This document shows, one piece after another, positions 7,742 to 15,219 of a DNA stretch of 40,791 nucleotides. The DNA comes from Amycolatopsis tucumanensis. GTDB lineage: Bacteria > Actinomycetota > Actinomycetes > Mycobacteriales > Pseudonocardiaceae. Numbering within the stretch: position 1 is the first letter of the stretch; each line of letters starts with the position of its first letter. Location of the stretch: contig NZ_JAKGSD010000066.1 of assembly GCF_021654135.1 (NCBI RefSeq), forward strand, positions 1-40,791, in the 5' to 3' direction. The notes beneath the pieces were generated by a model that saw only the letters and a list, made by a program, of their open reading frames with translations, ran no database searches and had not been told where the DNA came from. A program made the translations under genes and the position numbers.

Positions 7742-9131
7742 CCCCCGACCCTAGGCCGCGCAGCCGCAACGCCGTCCACAGCTCCGCCCGCACGTCCGGG
7801 TCGTCGAGATCGCGCCCGGTCAGCTCGGCCACCTTCGCGATGCGGTTGCGCAGGGTGTGCCGGTGGACGCCGAGCCGCGCCGCCGCCGGGTCCCACTGCC
7901 CGTGCCGCCGCAGCCACTCCGCGAGCGACGCCACCAGGTCGCCACGCCCGGTCTCGTCGTGGCGCACCAACGGTTCCAGCACCGCCGCGGCAAACGCTTG
8001 CGCCTCCTCCGCGGGCAGCAGCGAGACCAGGTCGCCGCGGAACCGCACCAGCTCAGTCGTCGACGCGACGCGCGTCGCCCGCTGGTGCGCCTGCGCCAGC
8101 TCGGCGTAACCGGCCGCCGGCGCCACCCCGCCGGCCAGCTCCGGGGACCAGCCGGACGGCGCGATCGCCACGACGAACCCGTCCAGCTCGGCGGCGAACG
8201 CCGGGCTGCCGTCGAGGGCGTCGAGCACGCGCTCGGCCTGACCGGTCAACGCGAACACCTCGACCGGTTCCGGCGGCAGGCCGACGATCCCGGCGACCAG
8301 CTCGTGCTGCCCGGCCAGCAACAAACGCATACATGCGGTATGTACCTTGCGGCGCTCCGACTCCAGCCCGCGCGCTCGCGTCAACGTGAGGGTGAGCAGT
8401 GACGCGGCAGCGCTCAGCACGTGCCCGCTGGTCCGGTCGAACGGCTCCGGCCGCCCGGCGACGAGGAACCCCTGGTTGCGCAGCACCTGGACGACCACGT
8501 GCTGCCCGTCCACCTCGAAACTGGCGCTCGCCGGCCCGCCACGCAGCCGCGCCAGCTCGCCCGCCACCGACGGCAGCCGTTCCGCGGCCGCCGCCGGGGC
8601 GGCCCGCACCAGCTCGCCGCCGCGGCCGACCAGCAGCACGAACCCGTCGAGCAGCCGAGCCAGCCGTCGCACCGCCGCGTCCGGCCCGCGCAACGCCGCC
8701 CGCGTCAGCTCCTGCTGCGCCGCATTGGTGGCGGTGACCTCGGCGTAGGAGTCCGCAGCGAGGGCCGCCGACACCGCCTTGCTGATCGCGATGAACGGCG
8801 TCCGCCGCGGCACCTCCAGCAGCGGCAGCCCGGCGTCGGCGGCGGCCCGCACCAGCGCGGCGGGCGCCTCGGCGTGGCTGAGCCCGATGCCGAACCCGAG
8901 CCCGGCCAGCCCCCGCGCCGTCAGCCTGGTGACGTACTCAGGCTCGCCGGACAGCCGCAATCCCGTGGTCAGCAGCAGCTCGCCGCCTTCGAGGAACGGC
9001 GTCGGGTCGTCCAGCTCGCTGACGTGCACCCACCCCACCGGGCGGTCCAAACCGGACTCCCCGGCCAGCACGCGCAGACCGAGCGTCGGGTCGGCGAGGA
9101 GTCGCCGCAGGGTCACCGGCACGACCACCAC
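7728..9131 (-). CDS. PucR-family transcriptional regulator
   Basis: A 467-residue regulator with an N-terminal PucR-like domain (about 8-125: DRPVGWVHVSELDDPTPFLEGGELLLTTG is typical), a central variable region, and a C-terminal PucR HTH (about 400-455) including HGQWDPAAARLGVHRHTLRNR-type residues. It faces away from the aldehyde dehydrogenase at 9215, with 83 bases between, so it probably controls that gene and itself. The effector is unknown; relatives respond to purine-catabolism intermediates, amines or gamma-aminobutyrate. The start at 9131 lies just after the divergent intergenic region. Confidence 0.92.
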   Translation of the reverse strand: MVVVPVTLRRLLADPTLGLRVLAGESGLDRPVGWVHVSELDDPTPFLEGGELLLTTGLRLSGEPEYVTRLTARGLAGLGFGIGLSHAEAPAALVRAAADAGLPLLEVPRRTPFIAISKAVSAALAADSYAEVTATNAAQQELTRAALRGPDAAVRRLARLLDGFVLLVGRGGELVRAAPAAAAERLPSVAGELARLRGGPASASFEVDGQHVVVQVLRNQGFLVAGRPEPFDRTSGHVLSAAASLLTLTLTRARGLESERRKVHTACMRLLLAGQHELVAGIVGLPPEPVEVFALTGQAERVLDALDGSPAFAAELDGFVVAIAPSGWSPELAGGVAPAAGYAELAQAHQRATRVASTTELVRFRGDLVSLLPAEEAQAFAAAVLEPLVRHDETGRGDLVASLAEWLRRHGQWDPAAARLGVHRHTLRNRIAKVAELTGRDLDDPDVRAELWTALRLRGLGSGGVRA

Positions 9132-9162
9132 TCTGCCACTTCGTCCAGTTCTCCGAGCCCTT

Positions 9163-9181
9163 ATTGGCCGGTTCGGCCATT
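9163..9181. promoter_or_regulatory. Inverted repeat between pucR-type gene and aldehyde dehydrogenase
   Basis: Arms ATTGGCCG and CGGCCATT around three bases, with one mismatch in eight. It is centred in the 83-base divergent gap, 33 bases before the dehydrogenase ATG. A plausible PucR-type operator; no published consensus was matched. Confidence 0.4.
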
Positions 9182-9214
9182 TCCGTCCGCGCCGGGCGAG
9201 CAGATGCTGGACCG

Positions 9215-10621
9215 ATGAGCTTCCCCTATCGGGTCGCCGGGCGCCCGGCGACGAGCGACGACCTCGTCGAAGTCCGCAACCCCCGCGACGGCGCGCTCGC
9301 CGGAACCACCAGCAACGCGACCGCGGCCGACGTCGAAGCCGCCGTCGCCGCCGCGCACGACGTCCGGCACGAGGTCGCGCAGCTGCCGGCGTACGTGCGC
9401 GCGGACGCCCTCGACCACGTCTCCCGGCGCCTGGCCGAGCGCGCCGACGAGATCGCGGACCTGATCCACGCCGAGTCGGGCAAGCCGCTGAAGTGGGCGC
9501 GGGCCGAGGTCGGGCGCGGGGTGTCGACCTTCCGCTGGGCCGCCGAGGAGGCCCGCCGGTTCTCCGGCGAGCTGCAGCGGCTCGACACCGACGCCGCCTC
9601 CGCCGGGCGGCTGGCGCTGGTCCGGCGCGCGCCGCGTGGGCCGGTCCTGGGGATCACCCCGTTCAACTTCCCGCTCAACCTCGTCGCCCACAAGGTGGCC
9701 CCGGCGATCGCCGCGGGCTGCCCGATCGTGCTCAAGCCCGCGCCCGCGACCCCGCTGACCGCGCTGGTGCTGGGCGAGCTGCTCGCCGAGACCGGCCTGC
9801 CCGCCGGCTCGTGGTCGGTCCTGCCGATGCCGAACGAGGCGGCGAGCGAGCTGGTCGCCGATCCGCGGTTGCCGGTCGTGTCGTTCACCGGGTCCGGACC
9901 GGTCGGCTGGTCGATCCAGGACCGGGTGCCGCGCAAGCACGTGACCCTGGAGCTGGGCGGCAACGCGGCGGCGATCGTCTGCCCAGACTGGACGGACCTG
10001 GAGTTCGCGGCGCAGCGCATCGCGACCTTCGGCACGTACCAGGGCGGCCAGTCGTGCATCTCGGTGCAGCGGGTCTACGCGCACCGCGACGTGTACGCCG
10101 AGCTGGCCGACCGGGTCGTCGCCCACGTGCGCAAGCTGGACGTGGACGGCGAGGTCGGCCCGCTGATCAACGAGGCGGCCGCGGTGCGGGTGCAGTCGTG
10201 GGTCGACGACGCGGTCGCGTCGGGCGCCGAGCTGCTCGCCGGCGGGACGCGGCAGGGCGCGACCGTGGCGCCGACCGTGCTCGCCGGTGCGCCCGAGGAC
10301 TGCGCGGTCAACGCCGAGGAGATCTTCGGCCCGGTGCTGTCGCTCGCGCCGGTCGACTCGGTGGAGGAGGCCTTCGAGCGGGTCAACGCGTCGCGGTTCG
10401 GTCTGCAGGCCGGGGTCTTCACGCACGACCTGCGGGTCGCGTTCGAGGCGTCGGCGCGGCTGGAGGTCGGCGGCGTGGTGGTCGGCGACGTGCCGAGCTA
10501 CCGGGCCGACCAGATGCCCTACGGCGGGGTGAAGGAATCCGGCACCGGCCGGGAGGGGGTCCGCGCGGCCATGGAAGACCTCACTGAGCAGCGGGTTCTC
10601 GTGCTGACCGGGGTGCGCTGA
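9215..10621 (+). CDS. NAD(P)-dependent aldehyde dehydrogenase
   Basis: A 468-residue aldehyde dehydrogenase that oxidises an aldehyde to the acid. Seen: the cofactor/oxyanion motif ITPFNFPLN with Asn151, LKPAPATPLTA near 173-183, SFTGSGPVG near 223-231, the general base in LELGGN (Glu246), and the nucleophile in GGQSC (Cys281). The length and the GGQSC form (rather than GQ-CTA) place it near lactaldehyde/phosphonoacetaldehyde-type dehydrogenases. ATG at 9215 is chosen because upstream codons belong to the divergent control region. Likely controlled by the divergent PucR protein; substrate not deducible. Confidence 0.93.
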   Translation: MSFPYRVAGRPATSDDLVEVRNPRDGALAGTTSNATAADVEAAVAAAHDVRHEVAQLPAYVRADALDHVSRRLAERADEIADLIHAESGKPLKWARAEVGRGVSTFRWAAEEARRFSGELQRLDTDAASAGRLALVRRAPRGPVLGITPFNFPLNLVAHKVAPAIAAGCPIVLKPAPATPLTALVLGELLAETGLPAGSWSVLPMPNEAASELVADPRLPVVSFTGSGPVGWSIQDRVPRKHVTLELGGNAAAIVCPDWTDLEFAAQRIATFGTYQGGQSCISVQRVYAHRDVYAELADRVVAHVRKLDVDGEVGPLINEAAAVRVQSWVDDAVASGAELLAGGTRQGATVAPTVLAGAPEDCAVNAEEIFGPVLSLAPVDSVEEAFERVNASRFGLQAGVFTHDLRVAFEASARLEVGGVVVGDVPSYRADQMPYGGVKESGTGREGVRAAMEDLTEQRVLVLTGVR

Positions 10622-10649
10622 AGATTTCCGAAAGAAAATTGTCCGCCGT

Positions 10650-10678
10650 TGTCGATTCGCCCGGTGCTCGATCGATGT
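10650..10678 (+). promoter_or_regulatory. Candidate ECF42-type promoter
   Basis: TGTCGA at 10650-10655 and CGAT at 10673-10676 are 17 bases apart. As I recall, ECF42 promoters carry TGTCGA-like -35 and CGA-like -10 elements. It is about 50 bases before the DGPF-protein ATG and would make the ECF42/DGPF pair autoregulated. Confidence 0.45.
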
Positions 10679-10726
10679 CATCGTGACGGTCCCATTGGGG
10701 ACCACCTCGACAGCAGGGAGAAGACG

Positions 10727-11149
10727 ATGAAGTTCATGGTCCTGGTCAAGGGCGACGAGAACACCGAGGCCGGCGCCATGCCCACCGAGCAGGAGCTGGC
10801 GGACATGACCAAGTTCAACGAGGAGCTGGTCAAGGCCGGTGTGATGCTGGCGGGCGAGGGCCTGCACCCGAGCTCGAAGGGTGCGCGGGTGCGGTACTCC
10901 AGCGAGGGCACGACCGTGATCGACGGCCCGTTCGCGGAGTCGAAGGAGCTGATCGCGGGCTTCTGGATCCTCGACGTGAAGTCGAAGGAGGAGGCCGTCG
11001 AGTGGCTGAAGCGGGCGCCGTTCCGGGACACCGAGATCGAGATCCGGCAGGTGTTCGAGGCCGAGGACTTCGGCGAGGCGTACACGCCGGAGCTGCGTGA
11101 GGCCGAGGACCGGATGCGGCAGAAGATCGAGGAGCAGCACGGGCGGTAG
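10727..11149 (+). CDS. DGPF (YCII-related) protein, partner of ECF42 sigma factor
   Basis: A 140-residue YCII-fold protein with the signature DGPFAESKE at 66-74 and a ferredoxin-like alpha/beta pattern (KFMVLVKGDE at the N-terminus). In actinobacteria such proteins are encoded next to and transcribed by ECF42 sigma factors; the biochemical function is unknown. ATG at 10727 follows AGGGAGAAG. The sigma gene begins 23-35 bases after its stop. Earlier in-frame starts would lie within the promoter region. Confidence 0.9.
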   Translation: MKFMVLVKGDENTEAGAMPTEQELADMTKFNEELVKAGVMLAGEGLHPSSKGARVRYSSEGTTVIDGPFAESKELIAGFWILDVKSKEEAVEWLKRAPFRDTEIEIRQVFEAEDFGEAYTPELREAEDRMRQKIEEQHGR

Positions 11150-11184
11150 GAACTTGCCCTCGCCGCGGTGAGGTGGTGTGCTCG

Positions 11185-12441
11185 GTGACCGTGACGGTCA
11201 CCGAGGCACATCGCACCATCGACGCCGTGTGGCGCATCGAGTCCGCGAAGCTGATCGCCGCGCTGACGCGCATGGTGCGCGACGTCGGGCTGGCCGAGGA
11301 GCTGGCGCAGGACGCGCTGGTGGCGGCGCTGGAGCAGTGGCCGTCGTCGGGTGTGCCGTCGAACCCGGGCGCGTGGCTGATGACGATCGCCAAGCGCCGC
11401 GCGATCGACCACTTCCGGCACCTGAAGATGGCGGAGCGCAAGCACGAGGAGATCGGGCTCGACCTGGAGACGACGCAGCAGGCGATCGAGGTCGAGCCGG
11501 ACGAGGTGCCGGACGACCTGCTGCGGTTGATCTTCACGGCGTGCCACCCGGTGCTGAAGACGGAGGCACGGGTGGCGCTGACGTTGCGCTTGCTGGGCGG
11601 GTTGACGACGGACGAGATCGCGCGTGCGTTCCTGGTGCCGGAGTCGACGGTGGCGCAGCGGATCGTGCGGGCGAAGCGGACGCTGGCGCAGAAGAAGGTG
11701 CCGTTCGAGGTGCCCGCCGTGCCGGAGCTGGCGGAGCGGCTGGGGTCCGTGCTGGAGGTCGTGTACCTGATCTTCAACGAGGGCTATTCCGCGACCGCCG
11801 GCGACGACTGGATGCGCCCCCAGCTGTGCGCCGACGCGATGCGGCTGGGGCGGATCCTGGCCGGGCTGGCGCCGCAGGAGCCCGAGGTGTTCGGGCTGGT
11901 GGCGTTGATGGAGTTGCAGGCTTCGCGGTCCAGGGCGCGGGTGACGCCGGACGGTGAGCCGATCCTGTTGCTGGACCAGAACCGGGCGAAGTGGGACCGG
12001 TTGCTGATCGGGCATGGGCTGGCGGCGCTGGAGCGGGCGGAGAGCCTGTCGCGGGCGCGTGGACCGTACGTGCTGCAGGCGGCGATCGCGGCGTGCCATG
12101 CCCGGGCGGGTGCGCCGGAGGACACCGATTGGGAGCGGATCGCGGCGCTGTACGGGGAGCTGGCGGAGGTGACGCCGTCGCCGGTGGTGGAGCTGAACCG
12201 TGCCGTGGCGGTCTCGATGGCTTCGGGCCCGGAGGCGGCGCTGCCGTTGGTGGACGAGCTGGCGGCCTCGCCGGCACTCGCGAGGTACCACCTGCTACCC
12301 ACAGTGCGAGGCGACTTGCTCGCAAAGGTGGGTCGGCTGGCGGAGGCGCGGGCGGAGTTCGAACGGGCGGCTTCGCTGACGCGGAATTCGCGGGAGCGGG
12401 ATGTGCTGCTGGCGCGAGCTAAGGCTGCTGCTGGGGAGTAG
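11185..12441 (+). CDS. ECF42-type RNA polymerase sigma factor with C-terminal TPR-like extension
   Basis: About 418 residues, more than twice a minimal ECF. The sigma-2 region (IESAKLIAALTRMVRDVGLAEE and NPGAWLMTIAKRRAIDHFR) and sigma-4 region (VALTLRLLGGLTTDEIARAF, then ESTVAQRIVRAKRTL) occupy the first 180 residues. The C-terminal part, 190-418, begins with VVYLIFNEGYSAT and consists of paired helices rich in Ala and Leu, the SnoaL-free, TPR-like extension that defines ECF42. No anti-sigma gene is present; in this group the extension itself modulates activity. The start is uncertain: GTG codons at 11173, 11176 and 11185 are in frame, and 11185 has the best-spaced GAGG. Confidence 0.92.
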   Translation: MTVTVTEAHRTIDAVWRIESAKLIAALTRMVRDVGLAEELAQDALVAALEQWPSSGVPSNPGAWLMTIAKRRAIDHFRHLKMAERKHEEIGLDLETTQQAIEVEPDEVPDDLLRLIFTACHPVLKTEARVALTLRLLGGLTTDEIARAFLVPESTVAQRIVRAKRTLAQKKVPFEVPAVPELAERLGSVLEVVYLIFNEGYSATAGDDWMRPQLCADAMRLGRILAGLAPQEPEVFGLVALMELQASRSRARVTPDGEPILLLDQNRAKWDRLLIGHGLAALERAESLSRARGPYVLQAAIAACHARAGAPEDTDWERIAALYGELAEVTPSPVVELNRAVAVSMASGPEAALPLVDELAASPALARYHLLPTVRGDLLAKVGRLAEARAEFERAASLTRNSRERDVLLARAKAAAGE

Positions 12442-12464
12442 GTGGGGTTTCTGACGGCTGTCCG

Positions 12465-13074
12465 GAGTGGACGGTTCATGTTGGTGCGAGTGGTCCTTTC
12501 GCGGGGGGATGAACGGACCGTTCACCTTGATGCGGCTGGTCTCTTCGTGCGGCGCTGGCTCGACCGTTCATCGTGATGCAGCTGGTCTCTTCGTGTGGCG
12601 TTGACTCGACCGTTCATTGCGGTGCGACTAATGGACCGTCCATCGTCGCGCCGCTGGCCCCACGCGCGGGGATGAACGGATCGTTCATCGCCGCCGCCAC
12701 CGCCTGTCCACCCGTGCGTGATTGAAAGGACCATTCGTCAGGTCACCGCTGGCCCAACGGCTGCACCGGTGAAGCGGTGCAGCCGTGAAGCGATGAATGG
12801 ACCATTCATCGAGGTACCACCGGCCCACCCACTCGCGAAGGCATGAACGCGCCATCCATCGACACACGACCGGCCCACCCGCGAACCTATGAACGGCCCA
12901 TTCATCGAGGCGCGACATGCCTACCCGCCCCGAAGGCATGAACGGACCGTTCATCAAGCCACGACATGCTGCCCCGCTCGCGAAGGCATGAATGGACCGT
13001 TCATCTACCCATGAACGGATCGTTCATCCACACACCACAAACCCCACCACCGCCGCGTGAATGGGCCATTCATC
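12465..13074. repeat. Array of about 14 short palindromes, consensus ATGAAYGGNCCRTTCAT
   Basis: The interval between the convergent sigma-factor and TetR genes (12442-13120) has no gene. It holds repeated 13-19-base palindromes at about 12466-12479 (degenerate), 12509-12525, 12561-12571 and 12607-12617 (half copies), 12631-12643, 12671-12689, 12721-12738, 12792-12810 (a perfect 19-mer), 12842-12860, 12889-12905, 12938-12954 (perfect 17-mer), 12988-13004, 13011-13027 and 13057-13073. The left part is a direct repeat with 46-bp period (TTCA at 12521, 12567, 12613); the right part recurs every 46-50 bp with spacers ending in GCGAAGGC or similar. Short frames that begin MNGPF are by-products of the palindrome. 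Confidence 0.88.
12758..12785. terminator. Perfect 11-bp hairpin inside the palindrome array
   Basis: Arms CGGCTGCACCG (12758-12768) and CGGTGCAGCCG (12775-12785) around a six-base loop. It is unlike the surrounding 17-mers, lies between convergent genes, and could terminate transcription from both sides; no T-run follows. Confidence 0.55.
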
Positions 13075-13120
13075 AAACCCGCTCGATCCCCTCCCCACGC
13101 GGGAGCCGTAGCAACTGCAG

Positions 13121-13699
13121 CTAGAGCGACCCCAGCCCAGCCTCTAGCAGATCGAACATCCGCTCCCCAGCCCGCCCCACCGCCGCCGCGATCTCTGGTT
13201 CCGGCTCGCCGGCTGCGGTGCGTCGCAGGACCTCGTCGAACAGCAGGCGGTGCACGCCGGCGATCTGGGCCGCCGCGGCGCGCGCCGTGTCCTCATCGAA
13301 GTCCGACAGCGCAGTAGCCAGCGCCTTCTCCCGCTCCTCGTGCAACTCACGCAACCGCGCGAGCAGCGTCGGGCTCTCGACGACCATCCGCGCGAACTCC
13401 GGCCCCGAGAAACCCAACAGCGCATCCCGGCGCTCGAGCCCCGCCCGCCACGCGCGACGGAACGCCGGCACCAGCGGCCGCCCCCGCACCTCGGCCAGGC
13501 TCGCCACGAATGACTCGTGCACGTCGAAGACCAGGTCCTCCTTCCGCGGGAAGTGGTTGGTGACCGTCATCTTCGCCACCTCCGCCGCCTCCGCGACCTG
13601 CGCGATCGTCACCTCCTCGAACCCCCGCGAGATGAACAACCGCGTCGCCGCGTCGGAGATCGCCTGCCGTGTCCGCTGCTTCCTCAACCCGCGCTCCAC
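13121..13699 (-). CDS. TetR-family repressor, likely controls the Mca-like gene
   Basis: A 192-residue regulator. The HTH lies at about 8-52 (TRQAISDAATRLFISRGFEEV, then IAQVAEAAEVAKMTVTNHFPRKEDL). The C-terminal ligand domain is Ala/Glu/Arg rich and ends in AGERMFDLLEAGLGSL. GTG at 13699 faces the amidase-like gene at 13764 across 64 bases that contain a double palindrome. The C-terminal domain resembles the mycobacterial-type TetR proteins that respond to hydrophobic compounds, but no ligand can be named. Its 3' end abuts the palindrome array. Confidence 0.9.
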   Translation of the reverse strand: MERGLRKQRTRQAISDAATRLFISRGFEEVTIAQVAEAAEVAKMTVTNHFPRKEDLVFDVHESFVASLAEVRGRPLVPAFRRAWRAGLERRDALLGFSGPEFARMVVESPTLLARLRELHEEREKALATALSDFDEDTARAAAAQIAGVHRLLFDEVLRRTAAGEPEPEIAAAVGRAGERMFDLLEAGLGSL

Positions 13700-13720
13700 G
13701 GACCCACCCTACGCTATGCT

Positions 13721-13746
13721 TAACCTAATATTAGGTCCGACCTAAC
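13721..13746. promoter_or_regulatory. Overlapping palindromes, candidate TetR operator
   Basis: ACCTAATATTAGGT at 13723-13736 is a perfect 14-base palindrome, and TTAGGTCCGACCTAA at 13731-13745 is a perfect odd palindrome sharing its middle arm, giving three half-sites of (T)TAGGT. It lies between the divergent TetR and amidase starts and overlaps likely -10 elements for both, as expected for autoregulated repression. Confidence 0.75.
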
Positions 13747-13763
13747 AAAACTCGGAGGCCGAG

Positions 13764-14588
13764 ATGCGGCTCATGACCGTCCACGCCCACCCCGACGACG
13801 AGTCCAGCAAGGGCGCCGCCACGATGGCGCGCTACGCCGCGGCAGGCGCGGACGTCCTGGTCGTCACCTGCACCGGCGGCGAGCGCGGCGACGTCCTCAA
13901 CCCGCGCCTGGACACCCCTGAAGTCCGCGCGAACCTGCCCGAGATCCGCCGCCGGGAGATGGCCCGCGCGAGCGAGATCCTCGGTGTGCGGCAACGGTTC
14001 CTCGGCTTCCGCGACTCCGGCCTCACCGACGACCCGCCCGCCGACAGCTTCGCCCGGCAACCCCTCGGCACCGCCGTCGACAGGCTCGTCGAGGTCATCC
14101 GCGAGTTCCGCCCGGACGTGCTCGTCACCTACGACGAGACCGGCGGCTACCCACACCCCGACCACATCCGCACCCACCAGGTCGCGGTCGCTGCGTTCGA
14201 CGCCGTCGCCGAGACGCCCTGGCAGATCGCCAAGCTCTACTACCTCGCCACCCTCACCAAGGAGTGGTTCCAGGCCATGCACGACGCCCTCACCGCACGC
14301 GGCCTCGACTCCGGCATGGCCGAGGTCCTCGCCGAACTGCCGGACACCCACACCCCAATCACCACGCGGATCCACTGCGCTGACCAGTTCGACACCCGCG
14401 ACCGCGCCCTGCTCGCCCACGAGACCCAGGTCGGCCCCGACAACCCGTTCCTGCGCCACCCGCGCGACGTCGAACGCGAGGTGTGGCCGACCGAGGACTA
14501 CGTCCTGGCCCGCTCGCTCGTCCCGGCCGACCTGCCGGAGGACGACCTGTTCGCCGGGATCACGGCTGCTGCGGCGGATCCAGCATGA
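13764..14588 (+). CDS. Mycothiol S-conjugate amidase-like PIG-L deacetylase
   Basis: A 274-residue zinc amidase of the LmbE/PIG-L fold. The first 80 residues (VHAHPDDESSKGAATMARY, then VTCTGGERGDVLNP and RRREMARASEILGV) are almost those of Mca, the enzyme that cleaves mycothiol S-conjugates to mercapturates. Zinc ligands are in HPDDE (9-13) and HPDH (131-134). The middle segment after the DSGL motif is shorter than in housekeeping Mca and the C-terminus is divergent, so this may be a paralogue for a specific toxin. ATG at 13764 follows GGAGGCC. The divergent TetR gene and its operator suggest inducible detoxification. Its last 29 bases overlap the convergent rhomboid gene. Confidence 0.88.
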   Translation: MRLMTVHAHPDDESSKGAATMARYAAAGADVLVVTCTGGERGDVLNPRLDTPEVRANLPEIRRREMARASEILGVRQRFLGFRDSGLTDDPPADSFARQPLGTAVDRLVEVIREFRPDVLVTYDETGGYPHPDHIRTHQVAVAAFDAVAETPWQIAKLYYLATLTKEWFQAMHDALTARGLDSGMAEVLAELPDTHTPITTRIHCADQFDTRDRALLAHETQVGPDNPFLRHPRDVEREVWPTEDYVLARSLVPADLPEDDLFAGITAAAADPA

Positions 14589-15219
14589 CCGTCGAATCCG
14601 CAGGCGCCGGCTCGACCTGCTTGCGCCGCCGCTCCCGGAACACCCACCCGCCGACCACGCCCGACCCGAACCCGAACAGGTGCCCCTGCCAGCTGATGCC
14701 CTCCTCGGCCGGCAGCAGCGCGGTGAACTGGTAGGCGAAGCACAGCGCCATCACGAGCCCGATCACGATGTCGATCGGGCGCCGGTCGAACAAGCCACGC
14801 ACGATGATGTAGCCGAAGTAGCCCAGCACCACGCCGCTCGCGCCGGCGGTCACCCCGTTCGGCGGCGATACCAGCCACACGCCGAGCCCGCTGCCGACCA
14901 CGATCAGCGCCGTCACCCCGAGGAACTTCCGCACCCCGCGGTAGGCGGCGAGGAATCCGAAGATGAACAGCGGCCCGGAATTGCTTTCGATGTGCGCCCA
15001 GCTGAAATGCAGGAACGGCGCGGTCAGCGCTTCGGGCAGCGAACTCAGCTCGCGGGCGCGGATGCCGAAGTCGAAGCTCAGCGCGTAGTCGGTGGCCCAG
15101 TTGACGATCTGCACGATCCAGATGACGGCCAGGAACCCGACCATCACCCACAGCGCCTTGCGCGCCTCGGCGATCATGGCCTGGGCTTCGGCGCCGCTGG
15201 GCAACGCGCGTTCCTTCAT
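14560..15219 (-). CDS. Rhomboid-family intramembrane serine protease
   Basis: A 219-residue membrane protein with about six hydrophobic segments. Catalytic features: the HIESN motif at 76-80 (His and Asn of the oxyanion site), GASG with nucleophile Ser128, and the catalytic His180 in WQGHLFGFGSG. The N-terminal 25 residues and the C-terminal 30 (charged, with RERRRKQ) are cytosolic. Its ATG overlaps the TGA of the upstream YhgE-like gene (ATGA), so both are translated from one leftward message. Substrates are unknown. Its 3' end overlaps the convergent Mca-like gene by 29 bases. Confidence 0.93.
   Translation of the reverse strand: MKERALPSGAEAQAMIAEARKALWVMVGFLAVIWIVQIVNWATDYALSFDFGIRARELSSLPEALTAPFLHFSWAHIESNSGPLFIFGFLAAYRGVRKFLGVTALIVVGSGLGVWLVSPPNGVTAGASGVVLGYFGYIIVRGLFDRRPIDIVIGLVMALCFAYQFTALLPAEEGISWQGHLFGFGSGVVGGWVFRERRRKQVEPAPADSTVMLDPPQQP

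Noticed and set aside
9161..11140. Long leftward frame antisense to aldehyde dehydrogenase and the DGPF gene
   Set aside because: No domain, no start signal; shadow of strong sense genes.
12465..13074. CRISPR array
   Set aside because: The repeats are palindromes of 13-19 bases, vary in sequence, and the spacers are partly conserved rather than unique; no cas genes are nearby.
12465..13074. Multiple LexA boxes
   Set aside because: The dyads have GAAC-N5-GTTC, whereas LexA sites need N4; they are not near promoters.
12522..13317. Small proteins beginning MNGPF or similar in the array
   Set aside because: The palindrome ATGAACGGACCGTTCAT itself spells these residues; the frames are low-quality and appear on both strands.
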